Assembly: GCA_934757945.1 (NCBI GenBank)
Contig: CAKVLT010000015.1
Location: 1 to 33,003, forward strand
DNA from: an uncultured Bulleidia sp.
Lineage (GTDB): Bacteria; Bacillota_I; Bacilli_A; Erysipelotrichales; Erysipelotrichaceae
Direction: 5' to 3'
Length of the DNA stretch: 33,003 bases
The notes below the pieces were generated by a model that worked only from the letters and a program-made list of their open reading frames with translations, made no database searches and had not been told where the DNA came from. The position numbers and the translations under genes are program-made. Shown in pieces: positions 23,447-30,544 of the stretch (positions are counted from its first letter, which is position 1; each line of letters begins with the position of its first letter).

Positions 23447-23475
23447 AGTATATCTCTTGCAAAAAAAATCTGCAA
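23447..23475 (-). promoter_or_regulatory. Promoter of the LytTR gene
   Basis: Minus strand TTGCAG (23470-23475), 17-base spacer, TATACT (23447-23452). Confidence 0.65.
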
Positions 23476-23504
23476 CTTATCACATATAGGTGCATCTTGT
23501 CACA
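23476..23504. promoter_or_regulatory. Direct repeat between divergent promoters, candidate LytTR site
   Basis: CTTATCACA (23476-23484) and CTTGTCACA (23496-23504) are direct repeats offset by 20 bases, about two helical turns, as LytTR dimers prefer. They fill the space between the -35 elements of the two divergent promoters. Confidence 0.6.
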
Positions 23505-23510
23505 GCCTTA

Positions 23511-23540
23511 TTGTGAACGGGGGGGACCTGTGCGTATAAT
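23511..23540 (+). promoter_or_regulatory. Promoter of the ABC locus
   Basis: TTGTGA (23511-23516), 18-base spacer, perfect TATAAT (23535-23540). A G-run (23519-23525) lies in the spacer. Confidence 0.7.
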
Positions 23541-23571
23541 ACTACCAAAGAAAAGAAAGGAAAGGTTCATC

Positions 23572-23628
23572 ATGACTGCCAGGTATAAGAATGGAGATGT
23601 TTTTTTATTATTAGAATCCATTGTATAA
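23572..23628 (+). CDS. Possible 18-codon peptide in the ABC operon leader
   Basis: ATG 23572, preceded by AGGAAAGG about 7 bases upstream, opens MTARYKNGDVFLLLESIV and a TAA stop. It lies between the ABC promoter and the first operon gene (23664). No terminator hairpin follows, so it does not look like an attenuator. It could be a small signalling or inducer peptide, a translation-coupling ORF, or chance. Confidence 0.35.
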   Translation: MTARYKNGDVFLLLESIV

Positions 23629-23663
23629 ATAGGTGATGAAATTATAAAACTAGGAGGTGTTTT

Positions 23664-24482
23664 ATGAAAAAGAAAACAAATCTTATGTTTCTGTTTCTTG
23701 GAGTTCTGATGATTGGTATTCTTGTATATCAACAGAGATCATTTATAAAAAATACGTTTTATTCGTTACTGAATGTACACAAGACTCAGGAAATTGAAAG
23801 TGCTCCAGAAAAAGATATTTTGAATACCAATCATCAGGAATATCTTGACACAATGAAAGATTCTTCTCTTGGTACTGGTCAACATGAATATTCTACAATT
23901 CAGAAGATTTATGAACGAGATAAAGATATCAGTGCACAGGAACCTATGCTTTTTGAAGGAAATTTTACGACTGCAAATCAGGGTATTACAATTCAGATTT
24001 TGAAGTATTTCTCTTCGAAGGATATTGCTACCATAGCAGATGGTGCTTCTTCTGTTACGTTGATGAATACACAAGCTGATCCTGTGGATGAAAATAATCA
24101 GTTAAAAGAAGCTTTTACATTTCTGGCAGTAGATGCAGAAATCACTAATACAGGAGAAGAGAGTATTCCTTATTTCTCTACCTATCATGATTATGTTCAC
24201 ATACAAATACTTGATGATAATGGAGAACCTTATTTCAGTAATCAGAGAAATCTGTTTCTGACAAAAGAGGGGGATACGTTTATGGAAAGAACTTCAGATA
24301 ACTATGAACTGTATGATATAGAGCCAGATAATCCGTTCATTGTAAGATATGTAATAGCAATTCCTGAAGAAGTGTTTGATACGGATCTTCATGTTTGTAC
24401 TCTAACCACTGTTGATGCATTTTTTCCGATGGATGAAGATAAAGTACAACTACGTGTTTTAACAGATATTCCACAAAAATAA
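23664..24482 (+). CDS. Membrane-anchored exported protein of the ABC locus
   Basis: 272 aa. One N-terminal anchor (about 6-24, LMFLFLGVLMIGILVY), the rest predicted outside. An acidic linker (25-90) precedes a beta-rich domain containing FLAVDAEITNTGEESIPYF, the KN-TG pattern seen in DUF4352/DUF5027-like immunoglobulin-fold proteins that accompany bacteriocin-type ABC systems. The family name is tentative. AGGAGG precedes ATG 23664. First large gene of the locus, followed after 26 bases by the first permease. Its partner at 25391 has a similar plan, suggesting a pair of extracytoplasmic subunits. Confidence 0.8.
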   Translation: MKKKTNLMFLFLGVLMIGILVYQQRSFIKNTFYSLLNVHKTQEIESAPEKDILNTNHQEYLDTMKDSSLGTGQHEYSTIQKIYERDKDISAQEPMLFEGNFTTANQGITIQILKYFSSKDIATIADGASSVTLMNTQADPVDENNQLKEAFTFLAVDAEITNTGEESIPYFSTYHDYVHIQILDDNGEPYFSNQRNLFLTKEGDTFMERTSDNYELYDIEPDNPFIVRYVIAIPEEVFDTDLHVCTLTTVDAFFPMDEDKVQLRVLTDIPQK

Positions 24483-24508
24483 TATAAAAAAGAAAAAGGA
24501 GGTAACGT

Positions 24509-25378
24509 ATGTTTCCATTGTTAAAATCTGACCTCCAGCGTGTTACACACAGCAAGAGATTTCACATTGTATTAAGTATTGCCATCGCTATAGTTATCAT
24601 GGACTATCTGAGCAATACATTACCTTATGGCAGAAATCTTTTGCAGGTGCTTTTTGCACCTTTTCAAAAGGTGGAAGAGGTGCATTATAACTGGATAGAA
24701 AATTACTATCCTTTTACCTGGTACGATAAATGGATTGGTGCCAATATGGGAATGGCTATCTATGATAAATTCTACTTTATTGCACTTCCTTTATTTGCTT
24801 CATTTGCCATGGGAGACTATATTACAAAAGATCATACTACAGGGTATGTAAAACAGATGTTTCTACATATCGGAAGAAAGAGCTATTATTGTGAAAAGGC
24901 AGTATGTGCTTTTCTTGTTGGAGGAGTGATGGTTACCATTCCTTTAATTGTAAGTATCTTATTAAATGCTGCACAATACAGTTCTTTAATACCTATGGTA
25001 GAAAGTGGATTAACACCTGTGGGAAAACCTGCCGTACTAAGTGTTCTTTACTTTAAACATCCTTTTCTGTATATTTTATGTTTCCTTTTTAACTGTTTCC
25101 TTTATGGTGGTGCCTATTCTTTACTTTCAAATGCTATCGGTACATTTGTGTCCAATAGTTTTATTCCATTGCTGTTTCCATTTATTGTATATTTATTTGA
25201 AAATTCTTTTTGTAATGCTATCCAACATCCTGAATTCAGTTTTGATGAAATGATGGTACTGACAAGAGCTGTCAGTTTTACTTCTTTTTCCAACTGTCTG
25301 CTTGGCTCAGGTATACTTATTCTCATTTCTCTTCTTGCTTTGTATGCAGGATGTCGATTGGATGAAACGATAGGATAG
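24509..25378 (+). CDS. ABC-2-like permease subunit 1
   Basis: 289 aa with about six membrane helices. A short cytosolic N-terminus (MFPLLKSDLQRVTHSKRFH) is followed by the first helix; ALPLFASFAMGDYITKDHTTGY and the following Lys/Arg-rich loop resemble ABC-2 permeases of the BcrB/lantibiotic-immunity type, where the coupling helix contacts the ATPase. AAAGGAGG lies upstream. Assignment rests on topology and on the adjacent ATPase gene, not on a precise family match. Confidence 0.8.
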   Translation: MFPLLKSDLQRVTHSKRFHIVLSIAIAIVIMDYLSNTLPYGRNLLQVLFAPFQKVEEVHYNWIENYYPFTWYDKWIGANMGMAIYDKFYFIALPLFASFAMGDYITKDHTTGYVKQMFLHIGRKSYYCEKAVCAFLVGGVMVTIPLIVSILLNAAQYSSLIPMVESGLTPVGKPAVLSVLYFKHPFLYILCFLFNCFLYGGAYSLLSNAIGTFVSNSFIPLLFPFIVYLFENSFCNAIQHPEFSFDEMMVLTRAVSFTSFSNCLLGSGILILISLLALYAGCRLDETIG

Positions 25379-25390
25379 GAGGAAAACAGT

Positions 25391-25945
25391 ATGTTTAAGA
25401 AAATACGTTGTGTTCTTATCTGTTTGTTTGTGGTATTCTGTTCTGTCCTTATTGTCAAACAACATGTCTTCTATCCTCAGCCTGTACAGACACAGTATGG
25501 TCTTCATGATGTTGTCTCCATAGGGCCTCTTTCTCTTCAGGTAGAAAATGTTGAAACATACTCTGTACATGACTTTTCTGAAATGTATCAGTTGAATCTT
25601 GCTGAAGAAAACCTGTCAGATACTGATAATATACAGGTAATCCTGGTTTCTGTATCTATAGAAAATACAGGCACAGATACTGAAGCTGTTGCTGTGTCTT
25701 CTATTCAGCTAAGTACTTTGGATTGTATGGATAGTTTGGAATTCATAAGCTATAAAAGTTTGAACCCTGACTATATTCCTTTAACTCTTGAACCAGATCA
25801 GAAAGTCAATGTTTTATTACCGTACATTGAGTTTGGAACGTTATTTGGAGTGAAGCAGGGAAATCTGATGGATACGATTCCGTTACAGTTATGTTATAAG
25901 CTGTATCCTGAAAAGATAACTGTCAGATTGAATGACTTATGGTGA
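25391..25945 (+). CDS. Second membrane-anchored exported protein of the ABC locus
   Basis: 184 aa. Anchor at about 6-23 (RCVLICLFVVFCSVLIV), then an external beta-rich domain with VSIGPLSLQVENVETY and IQVILVSVSIENTGTDTEAV, the same strand-TG-strand pattern as the protein at 23664, so the two are probably paralogues of a DUF5027/DUF4352-like family. TAGGAGG is 12 bases after the permease stop region. Its end overlaps the next permease frame. Likely an extracytoplasmic partner of the transporter; ligand unknown. Confidence 0.78.
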   Translation: MFKKIRCVLICLFVVFCSVLIVKQHVFYPQPVQTQYGLHDVVSIGPLSLQVENVETYSVHDFSEMYQLNLAEENLSDTDNIQVILVSVSIENTGTDTEAVAVSSIQLSTLDCMDSLEFISYKSLNPDYIPLTLEPDQKVNVLLPYIEFGTLFGVKQGNLMDTIPLQLCYKLYPEKITVRLNDLW

Positions 25946-25950
25946 TACAT

Positions 25951-26826
25951 ATGAAAAAAAGTCAATTTGAAGAAATCAAAAAACTTGCAAAACATGATAT
26001 CTCAGCAGGCGTCTATAAAAACAGGTGGAAATACCTGCTTTGTATTCCATTAGTCTGTATCTTTTTCTTTAATTATTGTGAACAGGTAAACGGTTTCTTT
26101 GAAAATGCTCCACATGCTTTTGAACCCAGTTTTATGGACTTTATGCTGTATGTGTTCAAAGGTAAAATTTTCACATTTATAGACAATCGTACAAGATATG
26201 AAATTCCTTTTATGTGGTTAACCACACAGATGATGGCTTTGTACATTGTTGGCAGTTATGCAAGTGATGACAGAACAAGAACAGGTCAACAGTATTTATT
26301 GCGTTGTACACATACTTCCAGCTGGTATATAGGAAAACTGTTTTATAGCATTGTCTCTGTAGGACTATTCTATCTGGAAATATGCATTCTTGGGTTTTTG
26401 TTTACTGTTCCTTTTTCAAAACAGGTATTTACATTACATTCTGATCTTATACTTATGAGTACCAATATTCATATAGAAAGACATACGCAGTTAGATATCT
26501 ACAGAAGCGTCTTTGTAATGCCATGTCTTACAGCAATGGTATTAGGGCAGATGTTTATTGTATTACAGTTAGTCATTAAACCGTCTTATAGCTATATTGC
26601 GTCTTTATTTTATATTCTTTGTTCGGACTATTACCCATCTTCTTTTTTGATAGGTAATTATTCTATGATTGTACGTAATGTTCAGGAAAATACAGAACAT
26701 GGTGAAGTACTGACAAAGTGCTTTGATCCAGTAAGCGGAATACTATTGGAAATCTCTATAAGTATTCTGCTGATCTTTCTTGGAAAGCTGATTTTGAAGA
26801 AATATGATTATCTGGAAAGAGAGTGA
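25951..26826 (+). CDS. ABC-2-like permease subunit 2
   Basis: 291 aa from ATG 25951 (MKKSQFEEIKKLAKHD); an ATG four codons earlier overlaps the previous gene. About six membrane helices, including MWLTTQMMALYIVGSYASDD, then the DRTRTGQQYLLRCTHTSSW cytosolic loop and a C-terminal helix ILLIFLGKLIL. Layout matches permease 1 although sequence identity by eye is low, so the transporter is probably a heterodimeric membrane pore driven by one ATPase. Six bases separate it from the ATPase gene. Confidence 0.8.
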   Translation: MKKSQFEEIKKLAKHDISAGVYKNRWKYLLCIPLVCIFFFNYCEQVNGFFENAPHAFEPSFMDFMLYVFKGKIFTFIDNRTRYEIPFMWLTTQMMALYIVGSYASDDRTRTGQQYLLRCTHTSSWYIGKLFYSIVSVGLFYLEICILGFLFTVPFSKQVFTLHSDLILMSTNIHIERHTQLDIYRSVFVMPCLTAMVLGQMFIVLQLVIKPSYSYIASLFYILCSDYYPSSFLIGNYSMIVRNVQENTEHGEVLTKCFDPVSGILLEISISILLIFLGKLILKKYDYLERE

Positions 26827-26832
26827 GAAAAG

Positions 26833-27483
26833 ATGAATGAAATACAAATTGTAAACTATACAAAAGAAATAAAGGACAGGATTGTACTGGATAGTGTGAC
26901 TTTGTCTTTTCATCCTGGAAGAATCTATGGCTTAAAAGGTGTCAATGGCAGTGGTAAGACGATGTTACTGAGAGCTGTATGTGGTCTTATCTATCCTACA
27001 CATGGGTATGTGGAGATAGATGGAGAAAGACTTGGAAAAGATATCTCTTTTCCTCGTTCTATCAGTGCCTTGATAGAATCTCCTGCTTTTCTGGATAATT
27101 TTACAGGGTATAAGAATCTTGAGATGATAGCTTCTTTAAAAGAAGTAGCTACAAAAGAAGATATAGAAAATGCACTGAGGGAAGTAGGCCTTGATCCGCA
27201 TGATACAAGAACCTATAGAAAATACTCATTAGGTATGAAACAGAAGTTAGGATTAGCATGCTGCTTCATGGAGAATCCGGATATTATCTTATTAGATGAA
27301 CCATTTAATGCCTTGGATGAAGAAAGTGTAGAGAAGGTAAAGAAGGTCATATTAAAACATAAGGAAAGAGGAGCTTTGATAGTACTTGCCTGTCATGATG
27401 GAGAGTCTTTAAGTTCCTTATCTGATGAAATTATTCCTGCTGTAGAAGGAAGAGTACAAGATCCTGTTTTAAGTAAAAGATGA
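26833..27483 (+). CDS. ABC transporter ATPase, BcrA-like
   Basis: 216 aa, a minimal nucleotide-binding domain. Walker A GVNGSGKT (36-43), an IESP element at 81-84 in the Q-loop position (Glu82), signature YSLGMKQKLGLA (131-142), Walker B IILLDEP (151-157) and switch His188. The Glu-for-Gln Q-loop and short length fit the bacitracin/lantibiotic-immunity branch, exporters or peptide-removal pumps. Last gene of the locus. It must serve both permeases, since it is the only ATPase present. The window gives no bacteriocin gene, so substrate remains open. Confidence 0.93.
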   Translation: MNEIQIVNYTKEIKDRIVLDSVTLSFHPGRIYGLKGVNGSGKTMLLRAVCGLIYPTHGYVEIDGERLGKDISFPRSISALIESPAFLDNFTGYKNLEMIASLKEVATKEDIENALREVGLDPHDTRTYRKYSLGMKQKLGLACCFMENPDIILLDEPFNALDEESVEKVKKVILKHKERGALIVLACHDGESLSSLSDEIIPAVEGRVQDPVLSKR

Positions 27484-27530
27484 ACAATGAGTCTCTTGCT
27501 TATCGTTTTTCTTTTGGGCAATACAGGCTT

Positions 27531-27580
27531 ACTGAAAAATAATAAAATACCTGACAGTATTGAACATTACTGTCAGGTAT
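27531..27580 (-). terminator. Terminator of the second MATE gene, possibly bidirectional
   Basis: ATACCTGACAGTA (27547-27559) and TACTGTCAGGTAT (27568-27580) form a perfect 13-bp stem with an 8-base loop. On the minus strand a T-rich tract follows (complement of 27531-27547). On the + strand the tail is T-poor, so it may end the ABC transcript less efficiently. Confidence 0.8.
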
Positions 27581-27626
27581 ATACATTCTTAATAGTGTTA
27601 TGATGGAGATATTGTATAAGTAGCAA

Positions 27627-28982
27627 TTATTTTTCTTCTTTTTTCCAGTATCCCGTCAGATAGAAAACTCCACCAATAACAAGTGGCATAAATCCTGCAA
27701 GTGCATCTCCTAACCAGAATCCCTTAGGCCCCATGTTCAACATCCATCCAAGAAGATAAGCTAATCCTACACGTGCAATCATACCATCCAGAATAGCTAC
27801 ACAAAGATTTAATTTGGAATTGCCTGATCCGTTGATGATACCAAAAGCAAAACATCTTGTAGCTGCTCCAAAGAAATTCAGGATAGCAGGTAAGATGATG
27901 ACAGATGCCTGTGCAAGAACCTCCGCATCAGAGGTAAACATTCCAAAGATCATATCTGGATCATATTTAATTACAATACTTCCGATAATAGCTAATACAA
28001 GAGATCCTCCAAATGCCCAGGCAAGAATCTTTGGTACACGATGATACTTTTTAGCACCAAGGTTCTGACCAATCATACTTGCTGCAGCCGTCGTGATGGA
28101 GTTGGACATGATGCCCATCATCATATTCAGCTTACTGATAATACCTGCAATAGCACTGTAGATAATACCGAAGGAGTTTACCCATGCGGCTACGACTGTC
28201 TGGGAAATGGAAATAGAGGCAGATTGTAAAGCCATAGGAATACCTAATGCAGAAATCTTTGCCATAGCCTGTCCATCTGGTTTGAAGCTTTGTAATTTAA
28301 AATCAAATCCGAAGTCTTCTTTACGTCTGTACAGATACACAAACGCAAACAGGAAACTGAAGGACTGACCAATGACTGTGGCCCAGGCAGCACCTGCTAC
28401 TTCCATTTTAAAGTAAGCAACAAAGACAATGTCCAGAACTATATTGATGATAGCTGCAATAGCTACAAACATAAACGGTCTTTTAGAATCTCCCATACCT
28501 CTCATGATTGCAGAAACAACATTGTATCCGTAGATGAAAATTAATCCCAGGATACAGATAACTGTATAATCCATGGTGTAGTCATATGCTTCAGCAGGTG
28601 TGTTTACTAACTGTAATAAAGTATCTCTGAAGATATAACATCCGATAGAGATGACAAGAGCGATAGAAAATAGCAGGGTAAATAAGGTGCCGATAGTTTT
28701 TCTTATAGCCTCATGATCTTTTCTTCCTACTTCTCTTGCGATGATGACCTGTCCTGCACCTGAAAAGCCCATGGCCACAAATGTCAACAGGTGAAGGATA
28801 TTTCCTCCTGTACTGACTGCAGACATACCTGATCCTCCAATGACCTGTCCTACAACAATCATATCTACAATATTGTAAATAGCCTGTAAGGCATTGGACA
28901 CAAATAACGGAGCCGCAAAAGCAAACAGCAACTTAGGGACTGAACCTTCTGTCAGATCTTTTACCATTGTATTTTTACTCAT
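27627..28982 (-). CDS. MATE family efflux transporter (second)
   Basis: 451 aa, about twelve membrane helices. MATE hallmarks: start SKNTMVKDLTEGSVPKLLF, AIYNIVDMIVVGQVIGGSGM, QVIIAREVGRKD and the second-half repeat ITTAAASMIGQNLGAKKYHR. It is of the same class as the pump at 14727-16076, but the two are clearly different sequences. AAAGAGGAGG precedes ATG 28982. Single-gene unit between a convergent ABC operon and a divergent alcohol dehydrogenase gene. Substrate not predictable. Confidence 0.94.
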   Translation of the reverse strand: MSKNTMVKDLTEGSVPKLLFAFAAPLFVSNALQAIYNIVDMIVVGQVIGGSGMSAVSTGGNILHLLTFVAMGFSGAGQVIIAREVGRKDHEAIRKTIGTLFTLLFSIALVISIGCYIFRDTLLQLVNTPAEAYDYTMDYTVICILGLIFIYGYNVVSAIMRGMGDSKRPFMFVAIAAIINIVLDIVFVAYFKMEVAGAAWATVIGQSFSFLFAFVYLYRRKEDFGFDFKLQSFKPDGQAMAKISALGIPMALQSASISISQTVVAAWVNSFGIIYSAIAGIISKLNMMMGIMSNSITTAAASMIGQNLGAKKYHRVPKILAWAFGGSLVLAIIGSIVIKYDPDMIFGMFTSDAEVLAQASVIILPAILNFFGAATRCFAFGIINGSGNSKLNLCVAILDGMIARVGLAYLLGWMLNMGPKGFWLGDALAGFMPLVIGGVFYLTGYWKKEEK

Positions 28983-29040
28983 AGTTTACCTCCTCTTTAC
29001 ATAATATCATTTAGTTTAACACATGTTTTTTACATTCTTG

Positions 29041-29087
29041 GATGCTTAAAGAACGATTGGAATTTTATATCATAATATTTGAGCATC
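29041..29087. promoter_or_regulatory. Long-spaced inverted repeat in the MATE/adh intergenic region
   Basis: GATGCTTAAA (29041-29050) and TTTGAGCATC (29078-29087) pair over 10 positions with one G-U; 27 bases lie between. Could be an operator pair or an RNA stem upstream of the alcohol dehydrogenase. Confidence 0.35.
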
Positions 29088-29111
29088 TTATAAAAGACAG
29101 ACATAATTTCA

Positions 29112-29120
29112 TGATAAAAT
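29112..29120 (+). promoter_or_regulatory. Extended -10 promoter of the alcohol dehydrogenase gene
   Basis: TGA-TAAAAT with no convincing -35; transcription would start near 29127. Confidence 0.4.
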
Positions 29121-29148
29121 CACATCTGTAAGAAAGAGGTGTGACGAT

Positions 29149-30315
29149 ATGTTGAACTTTACACATGATATTCCAACAAAGATACATTTTGGTAAGGGCG
29201 CTATTGCTCATTTGGATGAATCTTTAAGACCATTTGGTAAGAATGTATTATTAGCGTATGGTGGAGGCTCCATCAAAAAGATTGGTTTATATGATGAAAT
29301 CATGTCTATTCTTAAAGAAGGTGGCTATACAGTAGTAGAATGTGGTGGAATTGAACCGAATCCAAGAATTACATCAGTAGAAAAGGGTGTTGCATTATGT
29401 AAAGAACACCATATTGATGTAGTGCTTGCGGCAGGTGGAGGAAGCACTATTGACTGTGCCAAGGCAATCTGTGCAGGTGTTTACTATGAAGGTGATTTAT
29501 GGGAGATGGTACAGAAGCATGAAGGATTACGTAAGGCTTTACCTTTGGTAGATATTCTGACACTGAGTGCAACAGGCAGTGAATTTGATGATGGTGGAGT
29601 TATTTCTAACCTTGAAACAAAAGAAAAACTTGGAAATACATTTACATTCCCATCTGTTTCTATCTGTGATCCTGTCTATACATACTCCGTTTCCAAATAT
29701 CAGACAGCTGCAGGTTCTGCAGATATTATGTCTCATATTTTTGAGGGTTATTTCTCCAGAACCATGGATTCTGACTTATCCGATGGTATTGCTGAAACTA
29801 TACTGAAATCAGTTATGAAGAATCTTCCTGTTGCTTTGGAACAGCCTGATAATTATGAAGCACGTGCTAATTTGATGGCAGATTCTTCTATTGCATGTTC
29901 CGGTATTCCTGAATATGGTAAACAATCTACAGGTTGGCCATGTCATGCAATGGAACATGAATTGAGTGCGTATTATGATATTACGCATGGTGTAGGATTG
30001 GCTATTTTAACACCTAGATGGATGCGTTATATCTTACAGAAGGATCCTACAAGCAAACCAAGATTTGTGAAGTTTGCCAAGAATGTTATGGGAATGGATA
30101 TTCCTGATGAAGATACACTCATTAAGGATTCTATTGATGCTCTGGAAAAGTTCTTTAAAGACTGTGGTATTCCTTCCACATTAACAGAACTTGACATCAA
30201 TGAAGAACACTTTAAGGAAATGGCTGAACATGCTAACAGAAATGATAGACTTGCAAATGCATTTGTACCATTAACAGCAGAAGATATTGTAAATATCTAT
30301 AAAGCTTGTATGTAA
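29149..30315 (+). CDS. Iron-containing (NADPH-dependent) alcohol/butanol dehydrogenase, YqhD/BDH type
   Basis: 388 aa. Group III dehydrogenase that reduces aldehydes such as butanal. Cofactor loop AYGGGSIKK (36-44), AAGGGSTIDCAKA (94-106), and the four metal ligands Asp192, His196, His266 and His280 (SADIMSH, CHAMEH, ITHG), at nearly the same numbers as in E. coli YqhD. GGGS at the cofactor turn favours NADPH. AGAGGTG stands upstream of ATG 29149. Single-gene unit with a terminator. Probably a fermentation or aldehyde-detoxification enzyme. Confidence 0.95.
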   Translation: MLNFTHDIPTKIHFGKGAIAHLDESLRPFGKNVLLAYGGGSIKKIGLYDEIMSILKEGGYTVVECGGIEPNPRITSVEKGVALCKEHHIDVVLAAGGGSTIDCAKAICAGVYYEGDLWEMVQKHEGLRKALPLVDILTLSATGSEFDDGGVISNLETKEKLGNTFTFPSVSICDPVYTYSVSKYQTAAGSADIMSHIFEGYFSRTMDSDLSDGIAETILKSVMKNLPVALEQPDNYEARANLMADSSIACSGIPEYGKQSTGWPCHAMEHELSAYYDITHGVGLAILTPRWMRYILQKDPTSKPRFVKFAKNVMGMDIPDEDTLIKDSIDALEKFFKDCGIPSTLTELDINEEHFKEMAEHANRNDRLANAFVPLTAEDIVNIYKACM

Positions 30316-30323
30316 GAAACATA

Positions 30324-30354
30324 ACAGGTGATTGTTCTAATCATCTGTTTTTTT
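30324..30354 (+). terminator. Intrinsic terminator of the alcohol dehydrogenase gene
   Basis: ACAGGTGATT (30324-30333), 5-base loop, AATCATCTGT (30339-30348), one G-U pair, T-tract to 30354. Confidence 0.9.
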
Positions 30355-30544
30355 ATGAATAGTATGTGATTACCTAACAAAAAAGCAAAAAACTTCTATT
30401 ATTTGTTGCTTAGGCATATTTTTGGTATATAAGTATTTTGTAATATACTTACATCTGCATAGTGTGATTTAAATGGATGAATTTCTTTTTTACATACAAA
30501 TTGCAACTTGTGTGGGATAATTAGTGAAAAGGTGGAATGTTATA
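30355..30544 (+). other. Intergenic region before cas9; no tracrRNA recognisable
   Basis: AT-rich. CCTAA-(6 nt)-GCAA near 30373 can pair with TTGCTTAGG near 30406-30414. TTGGTA (30422-30427) and TATACT (30444-30449) make a promoter with a 16-base spacer; an extended -10 (TGGGATAAT, 30513-30521) lies nearer cas9. Type II loci often place the tracrRNA here, but without the CRISPR repeat I cannot identify an anti-repeat. Confidence 0.4.
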
